Below are positions 57,368 through 64,000 of a stretch of 64,000 bases of DNA, in pieces. Below the pieces are notes generated by a model. The model made no database searches. It was not told the DNA's origin and saw only the letters and a program-made list of their open reading frames with translations. Made by a program: the position numbers and the translations under genes. Every line of letters begins with the position of its first letter. Position 1 is the stretch's first letter. Source of the stretch: Cyathus striatus (taxonomy: Eukaryota; Basidiomycota; Agaricomycetes; Agaricales; Nidulariaceae); the NCBI GenBank assembly GCA_025738555.1, contig JAOVFP010000013.1, positions 2,232,001 through 2,296,000 on the forward strand. Reading direction: 5' to 3'.

Positions 57368-58816
57368 ATGTCCAATCATCAAGGATCGAATCCTTCCACC
57401 CCGCATGATTTTGAAGGTGCCGGTGTACAGTGGGAGACCATCGAGAGTGAACAACAGAAGCTTGAACAGCAACAGCAACACCAGCAGCAGCAAGGACAAG
57501 AACATCAGCACCAGCACCACCAGCAAGGACAAGAGCATCAGCACCAGCACCAGCAACAACAACAAGTTCCACCAGTACAACAGCAACAGCAACTTCCACC
57601 ACTATCAATGCCCATGGACTACCATACGCCACGCATAGTCCTCTCACAGCAACACGTCGGACACGATTTGTCCCCCATCGTGCTCCACCCCGTGCAATCT
57701 CTTCAACAGCAACACATGTTAAGTCAACAGCACCAGCAAGATGTCCAGCACCACATGTCCAGGTTTGAGCTCTTTGTGTGAACGTTTTTCTTGTCTTGAG
57801 TGATTTCATTTAGCATGTCAAGGATGCCCAGTCCGGCACTACCTGGTCCCATGCATGTGCAGTCTGGCAGGACGGGGCAGGTCCGCGAGCAGCGCCGCGT
57901 TGCTGCGCATCCGTACAAGAGAAAGCAGAGTGCGGGACTGCAGATTATTCCCCAGACTGGACAGCAGATGGGCCGTGCGCCACAACCACAAAGTGGTCCG
58001 ATGCGCCCGCATAGTCAATTCATCCCTGGGATATGGCCATCCACTTCTGGTGGGTCGTCAATGCAGTCCCAGTCGCCTATTGCGCCGTCCCCCACGAGCC
58101 AGATGGGAATCGAGTCCGCCGTACAGTCAGTTCTTAAGTGTCTTGATGTGTCTATTGCTTATCGTTTAAAGGTCCCCGGCGTACCATACTAGCGCAATCT
58201 CAGCGCACTCGCCTCCCGTCGAGCGCATCCCAGAACCAAGAAGACCAGTATACACTATGCGTTGCGACGCAGACTACGACCACGAAACACGGCGCGCCAA
58301 GATCCTAATGGAGCTCCCTGAATAAAAAAGAGCGACATCAGCATCAAACTCACAACATGCATGTTCAACCGCGTGCGGCAAGTCACCGTGCGAGGGCGGA
58401 GCGAACCTTCGTTTAGCACGCCCACCACTGCCGACGGAATGATCAGGCTCCGCGAGAGGAAACATGGATACTTTGTCAGGACCTTCGCTGTCCCAGCTGA
58501 TATCAAAGTGCGCATCCTTTCTTTTTACTTTATTCCTGGTCGTTCCTTGGCCAGCTGAAAATGTGAGTTTTGACATTTTTGCCCCTTCTGTTTTTTTTCT
58601 GTGTTTTTCCTACTTGTGTTCCTTTCGGAATCGTCCCCGCCTTTGAATTGCGTTGCTGCTCGGTTGATATGATATCTGGTGTTGCGGTCGCCCTTGCCCA
58701 CGCGATACTAGACCGAGGATATTCAAGCAACTCTGGAGGCGGGGATCCTCACATTGGACATTTATTGTGGGGAGCCTGCTATGGCCGATGATGCGTATGA
58801 AATCTCTATACGTTGA
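57368..58816 (+). CDS. Small heat-shock protein (Hsp20) with Gln/His-rich N-terminus, frame break
   Basis: Exon 1 (from 57368) starts MSNHQGSNPSTPHDFEGAGV and is dominated by Gln and His repeats (for example QHQQQQGQEHQHQHHQQG). After an intron near 57762-57812 follow ~100 residues rich in Pro, Ser and Gln (MPSPALPGPMHVQSG), then a junction at ~58124-58171 into SPAYHTSAISAHSPP. The alpha-crystallin domain begins MRCDADYDHETRRAKILMEL, continues IKKSDISIKL, RQVTVRGRSEP, GMIRLRERKHGYFVRTFAVP and ends, after an intron of ~200 bp, with TEDIQATLEAGILTLDI. At 58320-58323 the frame breaks: after MELP the read-through frame stops at TAA, while the domain continues in the -1 frame. One missing base explains this. 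Family role: ATP-independent chaperone; the long prion-like N-terminus is unusual. Confidence 0.65.
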
Positions 58817-59267
58817 GAGTGAAAGCAGGGTAAGGATACATAGGTACCCCCACCCCGCCCAAACAAAATGGCGCACAGAAGACATTCGACCGACCGAGTT
58901 AGTGTGAATCCTTTCGACCACCGCTCTGCAAAATATCAGCTATCGACATGCCTCAAGCGAAGATATACTTCTACTCACTTTACTAACCCCCAGTCTCGTC
59001 TTTCATCCTTGTACATACCGTGTGACCCTCTTGGATTCAAAGCGACACCCGCCCCACTCTATTACTTTGTATTTCTTCTCTCTCCCGTTTCTTGTTGCAT
59101 TGCATTCTTATCCACACAGTACTCCCATCCCCCCGCATTGGCATATATCTTCGGCATTGTGATTTGTTATTTATACCCTATTACTCAACCTATTATCTAG
59201 TCTACTAGAGGCATTGTAAGATATTCTGAATACCCATCGTGTGTTTCCCGTGAACTTACTGAGTGTG
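58817..59267. other. Intergenic downstream of the heat-shock gene
   Basis: No gene supported; short frames only. The region should contain the 3' end of the heat-shock transcript. Confidence 0.3.
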
Positions 59268-59490
59268 CCAGGAGAGTGAGATTATGGGGATTTCTAATAG
59301 GTGGGGGCGCTGGAAGAGGGACGTCGCTTTTATTGGTAATTTGATGTAATTGCAGCTTTTATATGCGTACCAGGTAGGAGTGAGATTATGGGAAGATTTA
59401 GGTGGGTGAAAATTGAAGGTGGAAGAGGGTCTGTCGCTTTCTTTGTAAATTTTGAATTCATTGTTAGGCTTTTTTCAGTTACTTACCAGG
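59268..59490 (+). repeat. Two-copy tandem repeat upstream of an F-box gene
   Basis: Unit 1 (59268-59369) and unit 2 (59370-59490) share ccagg, gagtgagattatggg, then ggtggaagaggg-like words, gtcgctttt and a conserved ttttatatgcgta/ttttttcagtt right part. The copies differ by several indels. The repeat lies 90 bp upstream of the F-box start and may be part of its promoter. Confidence 0.5.
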
Positions 59491-59581
59491 AATGGAAATT
59501 TTGTTGAATGGTTTGTTTGTTCCCGCTCGAATACAAACAAACAGATTCGAGTCCGACTGTGACTTGTCCATCCTCTCCACC

Positions 59582-60873
59582 ATGACAAACCTCACGGCAC
59601 TTCCAGTCGAACTCCTACAACGAATCGCGTATTATGTCAAATTTGACCATGCCCACTTGCGAACACTGAAATCTGTGTCGCTTGTTTGTCAATATTTTAA
59701 ACCTATCTTTCAGGAATGCTTATTTTCCAAAGTCATCCTCGACAAGCATATGACTACCACTCTCAGAGATCTTGCCGTCGATCGATTTTGCTCGGTTGTC
59801 GAAACTTCGCCTTATTTACTCTCTTATACTCGGATTCTAAGTATACCAATGTCAGACAAGGTCATTCACGCTCTACTGTATACTTCAAAACTCCAGAAAT
59901 TGCAGATCACCGTAAAAAACTGCTCGTACCCCGATACATTTGCTTCTTCTCTAGGGAAGCTGCCTATCATCGAAATCTACCTTGAAAACATGCGGAGTTT
60001 TCCTTTATCGTTGTTGAAACAGTGCCGGACGTTGAAACATCTCAGTCTTACACACTTGTGCACAATTATTCCCATCACTGCCAGCGACCCTCCTTTCTTA
60101 TCAGCAGATGAACAGCCTACGTACTTGGAAACCCTTCAGCTGTACCTTGATTCAGATACCTTACAGCTCGTTACCGCGTGGCTTCTTGACCCCCGATGCA
60201 CATTTAACATCAGTCAGCTAAAGAGGTTGTACTTGAACGCAGATTTAGGTTCGTGTGATGATTGCATATTACACTTCTGGCAAATTATGCAAAAATGTGC
60301 CACATCGCTGGAGTCTCTGAGCTTCGACCTTATTCCGTCTGGTATTTTTTTTAGTTCTTGTGTTATGTTATAATTACAAACTCACTGTTGGCTCTCTCTC
60401 TAGATAATAGCCCTCCCGTAATTGATCTCTCCATCTTCTCTAAGCTGATAACCCTTCAAATACGCATCGTTGTGTTTACAACGCATGACGCCATGTGGAC
60501 TAAACATGCATTCCATAATATTCATACCAATACTATTCAATCGATTTTTATGGATCTCCAATGTGATGAGGAGTTTCACAACATTGCATGGGTCTATGAT
60601 ATCTTCCCAGTGGACAAGACATTTTCAAAAACAAAGGATGTTTATATTACAGTGTATGAAAGTAACTCCTTCATTATTGGAGAAGTTCTGAATGACATCA
60701 AGGATAAATATGTGGATAACACACATGCACATAACATCAAACTCGTCTTCGATCATACAGGTAAACATCAATGATTTCAGACTGATTTATTTTGTAACTT
60801 AGAAAATCCTCTAGAAGCGGAATATCCCTTTCTGAAGTTCGCCAAATCTACCCGAGGACCGGCCACTATTTGA
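59582..60873 (+). CDS. F-box protein
   Basis: Exons 59582-60341, 60404-60760 and 60803-60873 sum exactly to 396 codons, 395 residues. The start MTNLTALPVELLQRIAYYVK, followed by SVSLVCQYFKPIFQECLFSKVI, is a clear F-box. LRR-like segments follow (LQKLQITVKN, LPIIEIYLENM, LKHLSLTHLC, LETLQLYLDS, SLESLSFDL). The frame is open for 30 codons upstream (to 59492), but the F-box start is the better choice. The third exon is short and ends EYPFLKFAKSTRGPATI. Likely a ubiquitin-ligase substrate receptor. AT-rich codon use contrasts with the GC-rich F-box gene at 53884. A relic of a related gene follows at 61322. Confidence 0.78.
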
Positions 60874-61321
60874 ATTTTCAGGCAAGTGTTGTCGCTATTG
60901 TAAGTTTTTATTGTTTTAGAGATCGCAGTCTACACTGATTGTAAGTTGATCGTACAATGTTTATGACCTGCCACGGGACTCGTATTAGGCCGTAACATCC
61001 CATACCAATAGCTTAATGATTATACACATGGTATTTATCGCTGCAATCCTATATGAATGTGTGGAATCCATTGTAAAAATGTTTTGCAGTGCACGAACTT
61101 TCTGAATGTCATGAAGAACCCGGGTAGCTGAGTCACGAGCATTCGGTACATGTACTTTATACTATCCTCCCTTCAACAGGATAAAGTACGGAATTTCCTG
61201 TAGCGTATGTATTCGGCTGCATCATGTTTTGATTCCTTCCATCTGCACTCTTCGAGATTTGAATTTACTACTTATTAGAATTGTTTGCCTTCATGCATCT
61301 TGCTCGAATAAGTACAAATAA
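60874..61321. other. Intergenic between F-box gene and F-box relic
   Basis: No gene or repeat was supported. AT-rich. Confidence 0.3.
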
Positions 61322-61393
61322 ATGGAAGCAATCACCATCTCGTCCCTCTCATCCATGGAAAAACTCACTGACCTTCCAATTGAACTCATATAG
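61322..61393 (+). pseudogene. F-box gene relic (start only)
   Basis: A 24-codon frame reads MEKLTDLPIELI near its end and then TAG. This aligns with MTNLTALPVELLQRI of the gene at 59582, with the stop falling inside the F-box helix. Downstream sequence shows no matching frame but soon enters the dispersed repeat at 61449. Confidence 0.5.
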
Positions 61394-61448
61394 AATTGCA
61401 TATTAAGTACGTATGTCCAATCCGAATACGGTACCATTACGACCAGCC

Positions 61449-61611
61449 CGGGATGTCCAAACTTAGCTTCCTCACGGAATATCTGGAGTTCTCATTATAC
61501 GATATCAGCGGCCGTTAGTAATGTCTTATTATTACAATGAACAAATTTTCTGACTGCTGTTAGTAGACCGTTTGTACACTCGAAATTCATTTACCAAAAT
61601 TTGATTTGGTC
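61449..61611 (+). repeat. Dispersed repeat, copy 2 (~160 bp)
   Basis: Partner of 40838-40987, same orientation. Shared blocks include gagttctcattatacgatat and aattcatttaccaaaatttg, the rest with scattered substitutions and short indels. Confidence 0.6.
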
Positions 61612-61862
61612 GAAGTTGTTGGTCAGAAAGTTGGTAATCCTTTCCGACGTTGCCCAACTCGTATATTCCAAAGCAAGAGGATGGCAATGGATTATTCTAC
61701 AAACAGACGATATTACATTATATTGATCTTTGTCAGGTACATGCGTTTATTTTTATCGATGCAGGATGCTCATAAACGGATGGGTACGACTGTTTTTCGA
61801 CTTCTAGGCAACTGTTTTGACCTAATTAAGTAATATATGCGCAATACTTACATTTCAATATC

Positions 61863-62395
61863 GGTTGAATGGTCTATGGTGCACACAGCTTAGTCACCAC
61901 AACTTTTGTACAGGCAAAGGGTGACTTAAATTTCTCATGCATATGACCCCCATTTTCTTATTCCTCTTGTAGAAATGCTTCTTTTGATGAACAGAGTAAA
62001 TCTACAAAAGGATTTATCAAAATTCTTCAAACTGAATGAGTTATATTTTTTTGTCAATGATGAATTTTGCCGCATTACCATATTGGGAAGGTGGTTACCA
62101 TATTTGGATGGATTTGTCATCAATATGGAATCACTTGAGGGGAGAATATCACAATTTTTTGTATCTTAATCCGCCTCATAGTGCTCTAAACTGATATTAC
62201 ATATAACAAAGTGCATGAAACCCCTTCAAAAATCACAAAAATCGAAGGGAAATTTTTCAAAATTTTTCATGGATGGATTTTGCCGCTGTACAAAACTAGT
62301 GGTGACTAAGCCGTGCGCACCATAGTGGTTATGATTTCTGTCTCACATTATACAGTGCACACAGAAGGTCTCCGGTTCGATCCCGGGTTCAACCA
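61863..62395 (+). pseudogene. tRNA-Val (CAC) gene split by a transposable element
   Basis: The 5' part GGTTGAATGGTCTA (61863-61876) and the 3' part from 62325 to 62395 together fold as a complete tRNA: acceptor GGTTGAA with TTCAACC (7 of 7 pairs), D-arm GTC..GAT around TAGTGGTTAT, anticodon stem TCTGT..ACAGA, loop CTCACA giving anticodon CAC (valine), a 12-base intron, variable loop AGGTC, T-arm TCCGG-TTCGATC-CCGGG and discriminator A. Five T follow at 62396-62400 as Pol III terminator. A 446 bp element plus a TA duplication sits in the D-loop and splits the A-box, so the gene is almost certainly silent now. Confidence 0.85.
61877..62322. mobile_element. TA-flanked inverted-repeat element inside the tRNA-Val gene (446 bp)
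   Basis: Terminal repeats of 23 bp (61877-61899 and 62300-62322) match at 21 of 23 bases, beginning TGGTGCACACAGCTTAGTCA on the left; similarity continues inward (cttttgtacag) to about 45 bp. TA lies on both sides (61875-61876, 62323-62324), as for Tc1/mariner-type elements. The interior is AT-rich; a 64-codon frame (61975-62169) has no transposase motif. The element is non-autonomous. Removing it with one TA restores a perfect tRNA. Confidence 0.85.
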
Positions 62396-62520
62396 TTTTT
62401 CTAGTTTATGCCACGCTAACAGACTACAGTATGGTATATTTTGGACATGCAGTTAATTAATGATACAGGCCAAAATCTTCATTCACAAGATAAAGTCCTT
62501 GAAAGTTGAAATACGATAAA

Positions 62521-64000
62521 TTATACATCAATCCGTGATCCACTTTTAGTTACTCCATGAACCCCCGAGCTCATCGCCGCTTTCCTTCCAGAAAGTTCCG
62601 CTCGTTCGTCCTCATCCTCATATACATGCCCCCTCGCATCCATGCCCACCTCCTCATGTTCATCCAGAGACCTTAGCTCCGTATTCTCCAGGGCCAGCTC
62701 GTCCTCATTGAAGTGTGCATCTGGAGGAGCAGAGTACATGCCCCAGCTCTGTGAATTGTACGCGGGACTGCGGGAGGTATTGAGAAGGTAAACACCGAGG
62801 AAGGTAACGACGAATCCGACGATGAGAGAGATGCTTGTTGGCGCGTCCGTGTTGTAGAATCCTTGGAAGAATATTATGGAAGCTACGATTGTTGCGCTTG
62901 AAAAGCCGACGTAGTATATTGGGTTGACTCTATAACATATGTTTCAGCGGAAGGCTGGCTTAGAGGAAGTAGGATACTTACAAGTTGGTCGGGAAGGTGT
63001 CCAGCGCTTTGTTTAGATAGTGCATCTGCATGAGGATGGATACTATCACCACTATGCCAAAGAGATATGTACTCGGATAGGTGAATTGGTTCTTGCCCGA
63101 TAACGTGAGCTTCACCGCGATTCCGAACCCTTTGATTGCCATAACGGATATGGACCCTATCAGCGAACATATGGAGATGTACACGATGGGTGTTATCCGG
63201 CCATATTTTGGTACAAGGGAGAATATTGCATGAATGGTGTATGCGGAGACAATCACGCAATACACCAGGAATGCTGGGGAGGAAGTGAGTACGCTCTTTG
63301 TCATCCCTGCAGAGAAAGAGGGAACGTGCCAGGTTGAACGGCATAATCCAGAACCGTGTCAATACTCTCTATTGGCTTATCTTCCGGCGCATGCAGGACG
63401 ATAATGATGGATCCTAGCGCGCAAAGAGTACATGCTACGCGTCCTAAATGGCCAAGACGCTCCTTCAGGAATATCGAAGCGAGAATGGCGCTATGAACAG
63501 AGATTATGTCTAGATTAACGAAGTGGACAGAATGAATACATGCTCACCCTATAAGGACACTCAATGCACCAAGAGGAGCGACAAGTATTGGAGGAGCGAA
63601 CATATAAGCTGCAAAATTGGCAACTGCATATATAGCTTGTTGTTAGAGAGACCAATCGAAAGATCGTAGAGAAAGTTGAACAGAACCTTCTCCTAAGGCC
63701 ACTGCTCGTAGAGCCCGATTAGAGCCATTAGCAAAGATATTAAGATTGAAAAGAAGACAACATACGAGTTGACATCCCAACCCACCATATTGGGTTTCGA
63801 AGATACAAATGATTATCTGAAGCCTGCACCCCGTGCCCTGCTTTCCTACCAGCATCGTTCAACCCCTAATATCTAAGGTATTAGATGCATTACAGCGAGA
63901 AGGAGTAAACATGGTAGCCTACGGACCTTCTTAGTTATAATAGGACTGGTTCCAATAGCAAACGAACCCGCAAATGCAAGGCTGACACCAATCCATTTAT
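62521..64000 (-). CDS. NIPA-type magnesium transporter, N-terminus beyond the window
   Basis: Read from the right edge on the minus strand: KWIGVSLAFAGSFAIGTS, YAIANFAAYMFAPPILVAPL with GALSVLI, then LKERLGHLGRVACTLCALGS and IIIVLHAPEDKPIES are typical NIPA (DUF803) segments. Further membrane helices follow (YCVIVSAYTIHAIFSLVP, SICSLIGSISVMAIKG, LFGIVVIVSILMQMHYLNK), then NPIYYVGFSSATIVASIIFF and GFVVTFLGVYLLNTSRSP. The cytoplasmic tail is acidic (ENTELRSLDEHEEVGMD) and ends SGSRIDV. Several short introns interrupt it. Members carry Mg2+ across plasma or endosomal membranes. The start codon lies outside the window. Confidence 0.85.

Noticed and set aside
57267..57809. Long minus-strand frames rich in Leu and Val opposite the Gln/His-rich exon
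   Set aside because: They are the antisense of CAG/CAA repeats; Leu/Val richness is forced by the complementary codons.
1..64000. CRISPR arrays, bacterial promoters or operons
   Set aside because: No short regularly spaced repeats were seen and all firm genes are spliced eukaryotic genes.

Overview
The window looks like basidiomycete (probably Agaricomycete) nuclear DNA. Genes are split by many short GT..AG introns, mostly 43-65 bp. The content is typical of that group: hydrophobin-like secreted proteins, several F-box proteins, a TOK-type potassium channel, a phi-like glutathione transferase and tRNA genes with short introns. No bacterial operon, ribosomal RNA or CRISPR array was seen. Gene models were built by hand from reading frames, splice-site phases and comparison of paralogs inside the window.

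Layout. 1-8.4 kb is gene-poor and holds two paralogous membrane-anchored pseudokinase genes (the first frameshifted) and a diverged ~470 bp direct repeat. 8.4-13.0 kb holds a divergent pair encoding the biotin carboxylase/biotin-carrier subunit and the carboxyltransferase subunit of one acyl-CoA carboxylase, sharing a 295 bp promoter. 13.0-19.2 kb is mostly non-coding, with a degenerate ~120 bp tandem array, one small hypothetical gene and a tRNA-Asn. 20-27.2 kb and 43.4-43.9 kb carry a dispersed family of small secreted ten-cysteine hydrophobin-like proteins with broken relics, mixed with an FMN-binding protein and a 983 bp inverted-repeat element.

27.5-39.5 kb is gene-dense: TOK-type K+ channel, orotate phosphoribosyltransferase, a metallothionein-like gene, an SDE3/MOV10-type RNA helicase with an N-terminal CCCH finger, a 419 bp inverted-repeat element and aminopeptidase P. 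39.5-43.4 kb is repeat-rich, with a 1.2 kb tandem duplication. 44.4-60.9 kb carries a conserved hypothetical gene, a glutathione transferase, three F-box/LRR-like genes, a ChAPs-family exomer cargo adaptor, a coiled-coil protein and a small heat-shock protein with a long Gln/His-rich N-terminus. At 61.9-62.4 kb a 446 bp inverted-repeat element sits inside the D-loop of a tRNA-Val gene. The right edge cuts off a NIPA-type magnesium transporter.

Pathway links are limited. The two carboxylase subunits clearly act together; the hydrophobin-like genes form a lineage-specific surface or secreted family; the helicase points to RNA silencing. Several otherwise good genes (pseudokinase copy 1, two hydrophobin-like genes, the small heat-shock protein, perhaps the metallothionein) show single-base frame breaks. 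These may be real decay or sequence errors.
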